Shown: positions 1 through 18,993, counted from the stretch's first letter. The stretch: 64,000 nt of DNA from Amoebidium appalachense (GCA_963693365.1 CAVNZM010000006.1:9548001-9612000); one strand, 5' to 3'. The notes: a model not told the origin generated them from the sequence alone. Made by a program: numbers and translations.

Positions 1-15
1 GTATACAACACTCCC

Positions 16-51
<36 letters not shown>

Positions 52-189
52 ACCACCACCACCAACACACACTCACAAGGAAGCTAAACAAATAAAGCCA
101 ATCTTCGGGGTTAGAAAGCCATCTGCAGTAAGCACAGGGAGGGCGGGGGAGGGGGGAAGGGGGGGGAGAGGGAGGGAGGGGGGGCAAAC

Positions 190-7255
<7,066 letters not shown>

Positions 7256-7884
7256 GTTGTTTGCCCTACAGAGTCACGTAGGCCGGGGCTGGAGAAAGTC
7301 AAAAAGCGTCATAACCGAGGTTGATCTCTTACATGTGGTAAGCTGATGCCGAGAACTGAATAGAGGAATACTGGCAAGAGGGGCAATTTCTAACAGGCTT
7401 GTGTAGACGCCTGGTCAAGCGGAAACATGAGGTGGACAATGAAGTTTACCCAAGCTCTATGCACAAGGTATATGCATAAAATGCGTGGCACAAGGTCTAA
7501 CGAGTCCTGCACGCTACCTGCCACAGCACCTGCCACTCCTTCTCTAATCTATGTCAAAAATCCTATTCACTAACAGCTGTAGCCGAGACATCACCTAAGC
7601 CCCCCTCAAGATGAAAGCAAATTTAGCTTTCTTCGATAGCTCTGGAATTAAAAAAGAAATAGCACACTTGAGCTCATTTGCTGTTCCGAACTCTACAGTA
7701 CTGTCACACATCACAGCCAGCGTGATTGTGGGCCACAGAGTGTGGCTCAGAAGGGTGAGCCACAGGAATGCAGCACTCTGTGTTAGAGCCTGCGCTGATT
7801 GGTAGAAAATGTCGCCTAAAGATAAAGGACCATGATGTGATTGGCTGGATCTAAAAAAACAAAAGATCGATCATAGATGACTCT

Positions 7885-7897
7885 CACGTGCCACGTG
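7885..7897. promoter_or_regulatory. Tandem CACGTG E-boxes upstream of TMEM63
   Basis: Two perfect CACGTG palindromes lie at 7885-7890 and 7892-7897, seven bases apart, about 630 bp upstream of the TMEM63 start codon. This is the binding core of bHLH-leucine zipper factors such as MYC/MAX and TFEB/MITF. Assignment to the TMEM63 promoter is inference from position only. Confidence 0.4.
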
Positions 7898-7960
7898 GAC
7901 GTGTGCAGCACAACGCACATGCATGTGACTGTGTGTGAGCAAAGAAGAACAGCAGCAGTT

Positions 7961-7966
7961 TTTATT
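7961..7966 (-). terminator. Candidate poly(A) signal of eIF4E
   Basis: The plus-strand TTTATT reads AATAAA on the minus strand, about 920 nt downstream of the eIF4E stop codon and before the TMEM63 promoter region. It is the clearest canonical signal I noticed in the interval. Its use is unproven. Confidence 0.35.
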
Positions 7967-8501
7967 CAGATCAAGTATTCACCATGGTTCCTCTCAAAAA
8001 TATAAAACACATACAGAACACAAAAGAACAGTGCGCTGAATTATGCAGGATGTATTGTGCTGTTGCTACACACTTGCTCATTGCAACAAATTGCCAACAG
8101 ATAATATTGCCAACATAGAAAGCATAATTTCACCCCATGGCCATTCAAGAAAGAAAAAAAAGGCAAAAAGGTACTGTAATGTCTATGCAACAACTCTAGC
8201 ACAAATGAAATCTAGCATATGCCGGCCAGCGGCACTGGATAATCGGACTTTAGCTGTCGTATGGTTTGAAAAAGCTTGTAACACATTCGCGAACATTGCC
8301 TGTCTCATGAGGGTCTATTTATAGCAACCGTTGCCAACAACAATTTTTTTTTTTTAAATATCAACAATTTTTATACAAACATTTAGCTGCTTAGACTACC
8401 ATCTTTGTGCAGCACAGGGTTATGTGCCGTTTATGCTGACCAAAACATGGTATCTTACAGTTTAGATTTGGTTGTGTGTGTGTGGTGGTGGTGTGGCGGG
8501 G

Positions 8502-8566
8502 GTTTTGAATGCGTCAAAAAGTACAAAGTACACAAGAACAAACGGATAACACGATGCAGAATGCAA
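8502..8566 (-). mobile_element. SINE-like element, fragment
   Basis: GTTTTGAATGCGTCAAAAAG through ATGCAGAATGCAAG next to a G-rich tract; only about 65 bp remain. Confidence 0.5.
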
Positions 8567-8885
8567 GGGGCCATGGTGTGTTTGTGTGTGTGTGGAGGAG
8601 GAGGGGTGGTGGGTGGGTGGGTGGGGGATTCGTAAAACTGTAACCGAGGCTGCCGTGTGTGTGATGCAAATCAATCAGGTGTCTGTTGTGTGCACTTGTG
8701 CCTCCAGGTGGTGGGTATGTCTGTGTACGTGTGGAAGTCCGTGTGCCCCTTTCAGGTCCCTAATTGTCGCGGGCTTCACCGACTGACATGACGTTGAATG
8801 TTACATCTCTCTATGGAACAACGTGTACGCATACACCAAAAATACGCCGTCGGGGGCATGGGGCTGAGAAGAGCATCAACAGGGG

Positions 8886-11017
8886 CTATTGCTCGTAGGC
8901 GCTCTTAAAGGACGAGGTGTCTTTGTGGGCCTGGAACCCAATCATCCCATCGTAGTTGCAGGCACTGCGGAACCGTTGCCTGATTGGTGGTGGTGGTGGG
9001 TGGCGGTGTTGGGGGGTGGAGGAGGGGGGAGGGGGGAAGAGGGGTGGGTGGGGGGGAGGGGATGGGGGGGGGGGAGGGGGGGGGGGGGGATGATGTCAAT
9101 AACACTTCCCATTACCCTCCAGACTCGCCTCCTTCCCAAGCCCACAAAACAACCGCATCCACATCCCCACCCCCTTCCCCCCCTTCCCCGGGCCCCCCTC
9201 AATCTCCCTCGCTGCACTATCACATCAGCCCTCTTCAGCCAGCCCCCCCTCCCCCCTCTCCCCCCCTCCCCCTCCCCCCTCCCCCCCCCCCCCCTCTTCC
9301 CCCTCCCCCTCTCCCCCCCCTCCCCCTCCCCCCTCCCCCCCCCCCCCCCCCCCCCCCCCTGTTCCCCCTCCCCCCCCTCCTTTCCCGCGCCCCAACCGAG
9401 CCCAGCTACACACGTACCCCCTGTCGACAGCCCCCGTTCCCCCCATTCCCCCGGCGTCACCAATACATACACCCACACCACACACCCATCCCCACACACT
9501 ATCCCCGCCCCCCCCCCCCTTCCCCCCCTGGGCAGACACACACACCATACCCACTCACCCAACCACAGCACACCCACGCACACACACACACCCTATTCTG
9601 CGGATGGTGGCCTCGTGCGCCCTGTCAGCATAGCGGGTCCACACAGCCAGCTTGTCCTGCACCCGCCTGATGGACACCACACAGCCCGTCACCTGCCCGT
9701 CATCGTCCATGGTCTCCCCGACCACCGCAAGCGCCTGCACACAGTACATTAGCACTAGTAGCACTGGTCCAAACGGTGCACCTGTGCAGACGTGGCAGGG
9801 GGGGGTGGAGAAAAGAACGTGCTTGAAGTGTGTGAAGAGTTGTGTAAAATTGTAAAATATGACTTGGACAAGCCGACAGGAATTAGACCAGTGGGAAGGA
9901 GGTAAGCCGAGGCAGGAAAGGGACCAGTGATGAGAAGAGGGGGCCAGAGAGGTGCGTGTGGGTGGGTGGTGGTGATGGTGGTGGTGGTAGTGGAGAGAGA
10001 AAGGGGGGAGGGGGGGGGGGGGGGGGAGAGGGGGGGGCGGGAAACCAGCTATGCACTTGAATGATTGGAACAGTGCACAAGCAAAGGACACCGTTACTAC
10101 ACCAGATGTAACAAGATAAACAAACGGGCATATCATGAATTATGCAGGGAGGGGCACTCGACGCAGCCCATAACCCCGGAGGAACAGGGGCGCCGAGGAG
10201 GGGGGGGGGAGGGGAAGGGCAGGGTAAAGATGTGTTGAATGATACAAGTTTAAATGCAAAACGGACACTGTAATGCAAATGCGAAAAAGAACCGAGAATA
10301 TACAGCTGAAGCTGGGTCATCTTTCACAGCAACCAACATCCAGTGAGTGAGTGAGTGAGTGAGTGAGTGAGTGAGTGAGTGAGTGAGTGAGTGAGTAAGA
10401 ACGTGAGTGAATGAGCAAGTGAGTAAGTGAGCCGCATCGCGTGGATCTAAATATCTAAATATCTAGATTGTTAAATTTACGTATAAAAATTTCGCAATCC
10501 GATCAATCTGTTAAAATTTTAAAGTTTGCATGAAATCTAGATTGATTTTGACCCTCTTCCAGATGGGCGCGTCTAGAAGAGGGAGGGAGGGGGGGTCTTC
10601 TAGATATCTGGGATGAGACGATTGGTCCTTAGAACCTGCCTAAATATCTCTTATCCAAAAGAATTGCGATCTACGATCTAGATAATTCAGTTTCTAAACT
10701 GCTCTACACGAATCGAGCAGACTTTTAGATACCGAGTATTTAGATATTTAGATTCACGCGAAGCGACTCAGTGCGGGAGTGCGAAAGTGAGTAAGCGAGT
10801 AAGTGCGTGAGTGAGTGAGTGAGTGAGTGAGTGAGTGTGAGTGAGTGAGTGAGTGAGTGAGTCAGAGAGTGAGTGAATGAGCGAGTAAGTGCGTGAGCGT
10901 GTAAGTGAGTAAGCGAGTGAGTAAGCGAGTAACTGCATGAGTAAGTAAGCCAGTGAGTGAGTGAGTGAGTGAGTGAGTGAGTCAGTATGTGTGTGTCGGC
11001 AAGGGTGGGGAGGGGGT

Positions 11018-11048
<31 letters not shown>

Positions 11049-11732
11049 TGGATAGAATACATTGCACAGCCACAAAGCCACAAACAGAAAGAAAAGCACG
11101 GTGGACAGAATATCAAAAAAGGCTGTGTGCAAACGCAAACAGAGCCCACAAAAAAAATGTTGGTTTTAGCGCAGGCACGCACCGTGTTGAACCAGAAGCC
11201 CTCCAGCTTCTCCTCCCTCTGGTTCCTATGGCTGATGATCTGCCACTTGCCCCCGGCCTCGTTTGCCGGGTCCTCCCACATGGGCTGGATACCGTACTTG
11301 AACAGGTGGTAGTTGCTGCCTGCTACAAGCTTCAGCGCTGGCACAATGCTTTTCCATACCCTGTGAGTGGGTGGTGTCATACTTGTTAGAGTTGGAAAAT
11401 AGTCAAAACCTTCGAGCTGTTGTGTTTGCTCCTCATGTGTGGGTACTGCACTGTAATTAATCGATACTTGATCCAAAAACGAGGTTGGAACCCCCCCCCC
11501 TCCTCCTCCCCCCCCCCCCCCCTCCCCCCCGGAGCGAACTCCCCCACGAACACACCCACACACACGCCAAAAAATAGAAGGGAGGGAGAGAGTGAGGGGA
11601 GAGGAGTGTGGGTGGGTGGGTGGGTGGGGGTTTGAATGTGTCATAAAGTACGAAGTACACAAGAACAACGGATAACACGATGCAGAATGCAAACCTTACA
11701 TGAGAGTATGCATAATAAGCAGAGCCCATCCT

Positions 11733-11786
<54 letters not shown>

Positions 11787-12130
11787 GATGTATGCGTTAG
11801 AGGGTTGGAAATATGGAGGAGACAACAAAGAGCAACAACAAAGCGTCACAAAGGTGGGGAATCCAAAATCAAACAATTTAAGCGTGCAGGCAGAAGACAC
11901 TTGAACAGAGCCCATCATCAGGGGGGTTCGGGGAGGGGGGGAGGAAGAGAGCAGCAGGAAGAATGTGGTGTTGGCCAAATGCATCCAACAAGCTGAATCG
12001 ACCCCAAGAAAAATGAAAATGCAAGTGCGAGGAAGTTCAATGATACATCTTTCGGTGTGTCTCGTCTTCCAATTAACCTAAAAAAATGGATACACCGTGG
12101 CGGAGGTGGTGGCCGAAGTTGTATTTGATT

Positions 12131-12172
<42 letters not shown>

Positions 12173-12189
12173 CCCCCCCCCCCTGTATG

Positions 12190-12225
<36 letters not shown>

Positions 12226-13065
12226 GTTTGTTTTTGGGTGTGTGTGTGGGGGGGGGGGGGGGGTTTTGAATGCGTCAAAAAGTACGAAGTACACAAGAAC
12301 AAACGGATAACACGATGCAGAATGCAAGCCATACATAAAGAGTATGCATAATAAGCAGAGCCCATCCTCAGGGGGGGCCCACGTCATCCACAGTACCCGA
12401 GTTTCGACCTATTCCCCTCGTTAACGAAACCCAACTCAGATACTGTTTCACTTGAACATGAGTAGGTCACCCGTCTTGATCAGAGACGAGCAGGGTTGCT
12501 TATGCAGGCAAGGGCAGTGGGAAAGGCCGGGGGTTAAAGTTGCAGCAGTAAGCAGAAGCAAGAAAAATATAGATAGGAACTCAGGAGACGGGGCTTCTAG
12601 GAAGCTCCCCCGTCGATACCTAAGTCGATACTTCCCTGGCTAACATACTACACCAGCTGAAAAGAATTAAGTCCCGAAGGCCACAGAATTCGTAATCAGA
12701 GGGGAAAATATGAGATTTGACCCACGCCGCAGGGTAGTAACACGCTTACTAGGGCGGAACTTTATCGTCTTCGAACGGAAAGCTATGCCCCCGGATGTCA
12801 GCCGGAAATATGGTATCACCCATTGCTTTGGGCTTGAAAAAAGCCAAACCGATAGTCCGAGTTATGTTACGCCGGCGGGTAACATGCCGCATGGGTTCCA
12901 AGGGAGCTGTCGCCAACAGAGCGGTGTGTGCATGCGTGCGCGTAACGCAATGTGTGAAGTGTGTCTATAGCTATGAAAGGGGGTATGCAGAAGTGGACAG
13001 ATGAAGTGTGTGGAGAGAAAAACAGTAAGAAGAAAAGTAGACACCGGTATGTGCAACCCCGCACA

Positions 13066-13100
<35 letters not shown>

Positions 13101-13161
13101 AATAAGCGAAGATTACAGGTAATCAACCAGAACAACAAATGACAAGCAAAACAACAGGCGC

Positions 13162-13198
<37 letters not shown>

Positions 13199-13203
13199 AG
13201 GAA

Positions 13204-13289
<86 letters not shown>

Positions 13290-13804
13290 GAGAGAGGAGA
13301 GAGGGAGAGAGAGAGAGAGAGAAAGGTGGGGGGGGGGGGGGGGGGGGGAGGGGGGGGAGGGGAGGGGGGAGGGGGTCTTAGGGATGCTGCAGAATCGTCA
13401 GATATTAGACAAATCGTACCAATACGATCATTCTCTCATATATGTGAGAAGATTGTGACTAACGATGTGCAGATCTGGTTAAGACCTGTTGGGTGTGCAG
13501 AGAAAATGGGAGGGGAAGGAGGAGGGAAAGGGGGAGGGGGGGGGGGGGGGAAGTAAGAGAGGGGAGGGAATGTTAGAGTGTCAGTAGTCTCAGGGGACCC
13601 TGCAGAGTCGTTAGATGTCAGACAAAAACGCACCAACGACCAAGTTCTCCGAGGGGAGAAATGCGTAAAACGTTCTGCAGAGTGGGTTAGAGACCTGCTG
13701 ATGAGAAGAGTGTATACAGGGTTTGGCCGAGGGGGGGGGGGGGGGGGGGAAGGGGGGGGGAAAAAGAAGGTAGGAGGGGAAGGGGGGGGGGGGGAGGAGA
13801 AGGG

Positions 13805-13877
<73 letters not shown>

Positions 13878-13902
13878 GGGAAGGGAGGGGAGGGAGGGAG
13901 GG

Positions 13903-13954
<52 letters not shown>

Positions 13955-14314
13955 CTGTGGTGGACAGATCAGAGACGAGACCTCCATTTCAAAACTTACC
14001 AGGCAACCCAAAAAACCTAGCCGGCTGAGAAAGAAGAACGGCGGGGGGAATTGTTTGGGAAAAGGAGCGGGGGGAGAGAGAGAGAGGGGGGGGGGGGGGG
14101 GGGGGAGGGGGAAGGGGGGGGAGAGGGGGAGAGAGGGGGAGAGGGAGAGAGAGAGAGAGGGAGGGAGAGAACGAGAGAGAACGAAAGAGAGCGAGAGAGG
14201 GAGACAGAGAGAGAGAGAGGGAGGGAGAGAGAGGGAGAGGGAGAGAGAGAGGGAGAGAGAGAGGGAGGGGGGGGAGGGGGGGGGGGGGGGGAGGGTGTAG
14301 GGGCTGGTAGGGGG

Positions 14315-14345
<31 letters not shown>

Positions 14346-14628
14346 AACCGGGATAGAGTGGGGGACTAGGGAGTGTTGATCTTTTTAGTGATGATGGAGA
14401 GTATGTGAGGGGGGGGGGGACTTACGCCCAGAAATCCTCCACCTATGTCGGCCAGGGTGGCCTTTTGGTCAAGGAAAAGGGCTCACAGGAAGATAGGTGC
14501 ACTGACCGTACGATGCACCCCAACATAAACACCCCGCCTACATTCATACAGAATATCTCATGCCCTTCCCCTCCCTTTCCACATTACCTTCCCCCCTCCC
14601 CCTCCCCCCCCCCCCCCCCAAAACCCAA

Positions 14629-14659
<31 letters not shown>

Positions 14660-14823
14660 ACCATGAACATCCCCAACCTTTTCCAGGCCAAGAAAGGCCC
14701 CACCAACCTAAATGCCATAACCGTAGCAAAAACCTACAGAGAGTGCGATAGACATCCGCACACAGCGGAGATGCCTTTCAAGCGCGCCATAATACACACA
14801 GAAGCACCACCAGCAAACATCAA

Positions 14824-14891
<68 letters not shown>

Positions 14892-15295
14892 GGCAATGAC
14901 AGAAAGAGTGTTGGCAAGGATACGGTATCGAAGTCCGTGACCTTCTTAAGGTACAGGGACCAGCTCTGTGAGTTTGTTTTCCTGTTTGGGTTGTCGTACC
15001 ACAGCGTCCATTTGTTCTGCAGCAGACAACACAATCAGTACCATAGCAAAGCTGCAGAACCGACTCCCCCCCCCCCCCCCCCAAAAAAAAAAAAAAAAAA
15101 AAAAAAAAGAAAAAAATCACCGCCACCGCCACTGCCACCACCACCACCACACACACACACACATTCACCCAGCTGCCCGAGGCGAAGAACCAGCATAGAC
15201 ATACAGAAGACCCATAATCTTTGTACCCCAAGTTTTTAGTTTGTCGGTCCACAAATTCTCCTTCTCTAACTATCCCCCCCCCCCCCCCCCCCTCC

Positions 15296-15326
<31 letters not shown>

Positions 15327-16558
15327 AAAAGAAGAAAAGAAAAGAAAGATCGAAACAGGGCTATACCGACACGCCATCACACACCGAGAGAGGGTAGGTT
15401 GGGAAGAGCGGCAGGGAAAGACGAAAAATGGGAGTGGACGAGGAAGGGCCGGGGGGGGGGGGGGGGGAGGGGGGGGGAGGGAGAGAGAAAGGGGAGGCGG
15501 AGGAGGCGGGCGGGAGCGATAGAGGGGGGGGGGGGGGGGGGGGACGTGCGTGTGAAAGGGGGGGGGGTGGGAGGGAGGGAGGGGGGAAAAGGAAGAGGGA
15601 GAGGGACAGGGGGAGGGAGGGAGGGAGGGAGGGAGGGAGGGAGGGAGGGGGAGGGGAGGGAGGGAGGGAGGGGGGGAAGGGTGGGAGAGGGGGGGGGGGG
15701 GGGGGGAGGGAGGGAGGGGAGGGAGAGAGTGAGGGAGGGAGGGAGGGAGGGAGGGAGGGAGGGGGGAGGGGGGGAAGGAGGGAGGGAGGGGGGGGGGGGA
15801 GGGGGGGAGGGAGGCGAGGAGAGAGGGAGGGAAGGGGGGGAGGTAGGGGAGGGGAGGGAGAGAGGGAGGGAGTGTGTGTGAGTGAGAGAGAGAGGGAGAG
15901 AGAGAGAGGGAGAAAGGAGAGAGAGAGAGAGGGGCAGGGGGGGGGGATAGAGAGAGAGAGAGAGAGAAAGGAGAGAGAGAGAGAGAGAGAGAAAGAGGGG
16001 GAAGAAGGGGGAAGGGGGGAGGGGGCAGAGAGACGGGTGGGGAGAGAGGAGAGAGGGAGAGAGGGGCGGAGGGGGGGAGGAGGGAGGGGGGGAGAGAGGG
16101 GGAGGGGGGAGGGGGGAGGGAGGAAGAGAGAGGGAGAACGAGGGAGGGAGAATAAAGCACCAGGAAGTGCACACTCCAACACCTATGTGTGTACGCCCAC
16201 TCATACACACACACACACAGGTAGGACACTGCCACATACGCGCACACACAACACCACACACACGCGCGCGCGCACACACACACACACACATGCTACGTGC
16301 ATACGTAAGTCAAGCACGCACAAGAACCTAAATTACGTGTAGGTGCTTGTGGGCTAGCCAGTGCACACCTATGTGTGACTGACACCTATGTGTGCTTGAC
16401 TCTTGCGCTTGGATGTCCGTGTATAGATGTGCGTGTGTGTGTGTGTGTGTGTGCGTGCGTGTGTGTGTGCGTATGTGTGTGTATGTGTGTGTGTGTGTGT
16501 GTGTGTTTAGGCGTGGGTGTCGTGTGCGTGCTTGCCTGTGCCTGTGTGTGTGTGTGTT

Positions 16559-16605
<47 letters not shown>

Positions 16606-16613
16606 GTGCGTGT

Positions 16614-16656
<43 letters not shown>

Positions 16657-16812
16657 ATGTTCATCATTCAATGTGTATGCACGTGCCTGTGCTTAACCAG
16701 CAACATGCATCTACACACTCACCTGCAACGGGTGTTTTGTGCTCATTATCGCTGGGTCATCAAAGCCCGCTTTAACCAACGCATTCTTGCCGTCTTCTTC
16801 CTTGTCTACCAT
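8886..16812 (-). CDS. EIF4E: Eukaryotic translation initiation factor 4E (cap-binding protein)
   Basis: Complete minus-strand gene, 199 codons in six exons: 16812-16723, 15016-14924, 14442-14426, 11360-11183, 9734-9592, 8964-8886 (stop TAG). Phases agree at every junction. The protein begins MVDKEEDGKN, then HPLQ joined to NKWTLWYDNPNRK. A 17-nt microexon supplies VEDFWA; the next exon gives YGIQPMWEDPANEAGGKW, containing the cap-stacking Trp and the following Glu that reads the guanine. The fifth exon gives VVGETMDDDGQ and DKLAVWTRYADRAHEAT. The last gives IGFQAHKDTSSFKSAYEQ, shorter than the usual C-terminus, and the usual RVYKERLGLPPK-like stretch is missing, so one further exon may have been overlooked or lost. 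eIF4E binds the mRNA 5' cap and, with eIF4G, recruits ribosomes. Introns are large and packed with simple repeats. Confidence 0.92.
8999..9375. repeat. G-rich then C-rich tract
   Basis: G-rich 8999-9088, then C-rich 9160-9375, facing each other in the last eIF4E intron; together a potential long hairpin. Confidence 0.8.
10341..10984. repeat. (GAGT)n tetranucleotide arrays flanking the foldback element
   Basis: Pure and slightly degenerate GTGA/GAGT repeats at 10341-10428 and 10786-10984, interrupted by the foldback element, within an eIF4E intron. Confidence 0.85.
10429..10769. mobile_element. ~340-bp foldback/MITE-like element in a GAGT microsatellite
   Basis: Left end GAGCCGCATCGCGTGGATCT (10429 on) and the reverse complement of the right end, GAGTCGCTTCGCGTGAATCT (from 10769), match over about 35 bp including TAAATATCTAAATA. 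The body is A/T-rich, free of simple repeats, and holds a second inverted pair (TCTAGAAGA/TCTTCTAGA at about 10571-10606). Both sides are (GAGT)n, so the element appears to have inserted into the microsatellite. No ORF. Confidence 0.7.
11629..11735 (-). mobile_element. SINE-like element, copy in eIF4E intron
   Basis: TTTGAATGTGTCATAAAGTACGAAGTACAC through AGCAGAGCCCATCCTC, bounded by G-rich DNA on both sides; related to the copies at 12264 and 25964. Confidence 0.55.
11787..11860. repeat. Second dispersed repeat, copy A
   Basis: TATGCGTTAGAGGGTTGGAA, ATATGGAGGAGAC and CAACAAAG follow a G run. A related copy at 32972-33035 reads GTGCATTAGGGGGTTGGATT, ATGGAGGGGAGACC. Both start at G runs. Confidence 0.45.
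12264..12513 (-). mobile_element. SINE-like dispersed element, longest dispersed copy
   Basis: Begins TTTTGAATGCGTCAAAAAGT next to a G run and ends TTGCTTATGCAGGCAAGG. On the minus strand the element would run from CCTTGCCTGCATAAGCAA to a poly(C) end. It contains GAGTTTCGACCT, whose complement resembles a tRNA B-box weakly. About 250 bp, no coding capacity. Confidence 0.6.
13164..14345. repeat. A / GA / G purine tracts
   Basis: A33 (13164-13196), (GA)n to 13280, G runs, then A35 and G40 (13805-13878) and A50 (13903-13952), then GA/G-rich DNA to 14345. Nearly all purine on the plus strand apart from the duplicated blocks. Confidence 0.9.
13378..13712. repeat. Diverged duplication in eIF4E intron
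   Basis: 13378-13510 and 13585-13712 share ordered blocks (GCTGCAGAATCGTCAGAT / CCTGCAGAGTCGTTAGAT, AGACAAA, GGTTAAGACCTG / GGTTAGAGACCTG), separated by a G-rich spacer. Both are open in the same plus frame with D-AES-D-RQ conserved. Confidence 0.5.
14426..14442 (-). other. 17-nt microexon of eIF4E
   Basis: On the minus strand ACATAG precedes GTGGAGGATTTCTGGGC and GTAAGTC follows. It encodes VEDFW plus two bases. It restores both the reading phase and the conserved family sequence between FDT and AVWKSIV. A poly(C) run on the sense strand begins within about ten bases of the donor. Confidence 0.85.
14600..16160. repeat. C runs, GT array, C-A tracts and (GGGA)n purine block
   Basis: C runs 14600-14660, GT 14826-14890, C16-A24 at 15065-15108, C-to-A at 15273-15330, then almost pure purine (GGGA/GA) 15450-16150. 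Confidence 0.9.
16190..16656. repeat. (CA)n then (GT)n arrays
   Basis: CA-rich 16200-16290 and GT-rich 16430-16656 in eIF4E intron 1; complementary and able to fold back. Confidence 0.85.
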
Positions 16813-16853
16813 AGTGCTCGCACTTCAACTGCCACTCAGGGTAGCGCTCACGA

Positions 16854-16861
16854 TTATATAC
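16854..16861 (-). promoter_or_regulatory. TATA box of eIF4E
   Basis: On the minus strand the sequence reads TATATAAT about 43 bp upstream of the eIF4E start codon. A start site some 30 bp downstream would leave a leader of only about 13 nt, unusually short for the mRNA of a cap-binding protein. Confidence 0.5.
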
Positions 16862-18985
16862 CTATTCAAGAGCGATGTTTCACTTTTTTAGTTGAACTTT
16901 GTCTTATATTAGCTTGTCAAAAAACTGTGCACTGTCACATACACGCTATGCACAATGCATGTATCCACGACTACTACTATATGATAATTCTTTGATCGTC
17001 TGTATTGCTGTGAACACAAAAAAAAAAAAAAATTCGCGCCACCAATGGCACATGTATGTGTGAAGCGTTTGCACGGTGCCGCAAACCACAGAATTATTTC
17101 TATTTGCATAATTGAAAATGTGTTAAAACGTTAAATATCGGCTTTATAAACTTGTAAGCAAATTAAATGGTACAAACACAATACTTAGCATGGTATTTAT
17201 GCTGACCTGGTGTCATCACAAGACGTGTTCCTGAGTGCCAGCTGTGCACTGTGATGCAGTTTTCTGTGAAGCTCAGAAAAATAAAATCGTGAACGATAGG
17301 CAACAGTGGTTTCGTGTCAAGGTACAAATAATATATATAAAACTATATTCAGTTTGGCCAAAGGCAAGATCACACTAGTGGGTGGAGCGTTTGAAATAAA
17401 ACAGAGAAATAACGTGAGAGCAGTGGCTGTGGAGCACAAACGAGCTACAGAGAGAGGGCTACCGTGGACGATGTTCAGGGAGAGGTCAGGAGGAGCTCAT
17501 AGTTGTCCCACTTGTGAACTTATTAGTTTCAACAAGTGGTGAGTTGCAAAGGAAGAGGGGCAAAACGGAAGGAGCACAAAGTGTGTGGAGCATTCGCCAC
17601 TAAGCGGTTGCTTACACTGCACTTCGCTACGAAAAAAGGCGATCATATACACAAAACATCATCTGGTATGGCCACGTTATGGTCGTGAGTGTTTGGGAGG
17701 ATAAACGGTGCGAGGAGAGCCCGTGCCGGGAAAAAAGGGTGGGGGGGGGGGGGGGGGGGGGGGAAAGGCAAAACCATTGCTCGAATATGATAATTCCCTA
17801 AAGCTCAGTTGCTATGATCGAGTAAAACACAACTCAAAGGAGGGGAAGGGAGGTGGGGAAGGGAGGAGGGTTGAGGGCGCCGGGGGGGGGGGGGGGGGGG
17901 GGGAGGTGGCGAGAAGGTGGGAGAAGAGGGGCCCGGGGAGGGGGGGGGGGGGGGGGGGGGGGGTTGAAAAGGCAAAGAAGAGGATTCAAGTGACAGATAT
18001 TTGGCTGGTAGTCCCCCCAAAACAGTATGTAGGAGAAGGCGTGCATAATGTATACGTGAAAGTTGACGTGTGGCATCTGTTTGTACGGGTGTGACACGGG
18101 TGTACATTGTCAAGTGCGTTGGCAAGGTGTGCGTGTTTGTGTGTGTGTGTGTGTGCGCGTGTGTGCGTGTGTGTACATGTGTGTGTGTGTGTGTGTGGGC
18201 GTGTGGGCGTGTGATGTGTGTGTGCACGTGTGTGTGTATATGTGCTACGCATGCGCACACGTGGCTTGGTGTGACGTGTAGTGTGTGCGTGTAGGCCCTG
18301 GCCGGGGGGGAGGGAGGGTGTATGTCTGACACGTGTGGGTGTGCGTGTGCGTGTGCGTGTGCGTGCATGCATGCATATGTACACGTGTGTGTGTGTGTGC
18401 GTGTGTGCTTGTGCGCGTGCGCGTGCGCGCACGCGTGTGCGTGCATGTATGTGCCGCTTCATGACCCTGTAAAACACATGAGAGGACAATCGCATGATAG
18501 CACAACCACGCTCGGTGTCCTAACAGACCTAACCTTGGGGATGATCATCCGGATACATGCCAAGACGTATTTGAAGCCAGAATTGATGCACAAACTTAAA
18601 GGAAGAGGGGGAGTCTCGCAGACACGAGCGCGGTGTATCACATGTATGTACACGGTGCGGCCTTCCGCAACTGTGAAGGGGCCAGGGAAGAAAGGGGAGG
18701 AGGAGGAGGGGACCCCGGGGGGGAGGCGGGGGGAGAAGAGGGGGGGAAGGGGGCGGAGGGGGGTGGGGGGTGGGGGGGGAGGGGGCCGGCCTCCGATGGC
18801 GGCCTGAGCTGGCGGCCTGAGGCTGCCGAGCCTTATGTAAACCTATTCTTCGAATCTGATTGAAGAATTGCTTGCGGACTTAGCTTTTGTGAGGAATGGG
18901 AACAAATTGTTAAACTCTGCTTTTGATTGAAGACTCATTAAAAAAAAGTAGTTTTAAAATTGTAAGCTTTACATGCGCGGACGGC
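16862..18985. other. Region without a recognised gene
   Basis: Upstream of eIF4E I see A/T-rich unique sequence (16900-17660), G runs at about 17740-17763 and 17881-17963, GT-rich tracts at 18130-18470 and a GGGA-rich stretch at 18680-18790. Short open stretches (for example 18460-18650) have no family resemblance and are not called. Confidence 0.4.
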
Positions 18986-18993
18986 TTGAAAGA

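Larger units (their letters stand above)
7256..8885. other. Intergenic region between TMEM63 and eIF4E
   Basis: No convincing coding exon. It holds the tandem E-boxes, a candidate eIF4E poly(A) signal, A/T-rich unique DNA at 8040-8400 and a 5'-truncated copy of the SINE-like family at 8502-8566. Confidence 0.5.

Noticed and set aside
12380-12420. tRNA gene in the SINE-like element
   Set aside because: GGGTCGAAACTC resembles a B-box only weakly and no cloverleaf or A-box could be placed.
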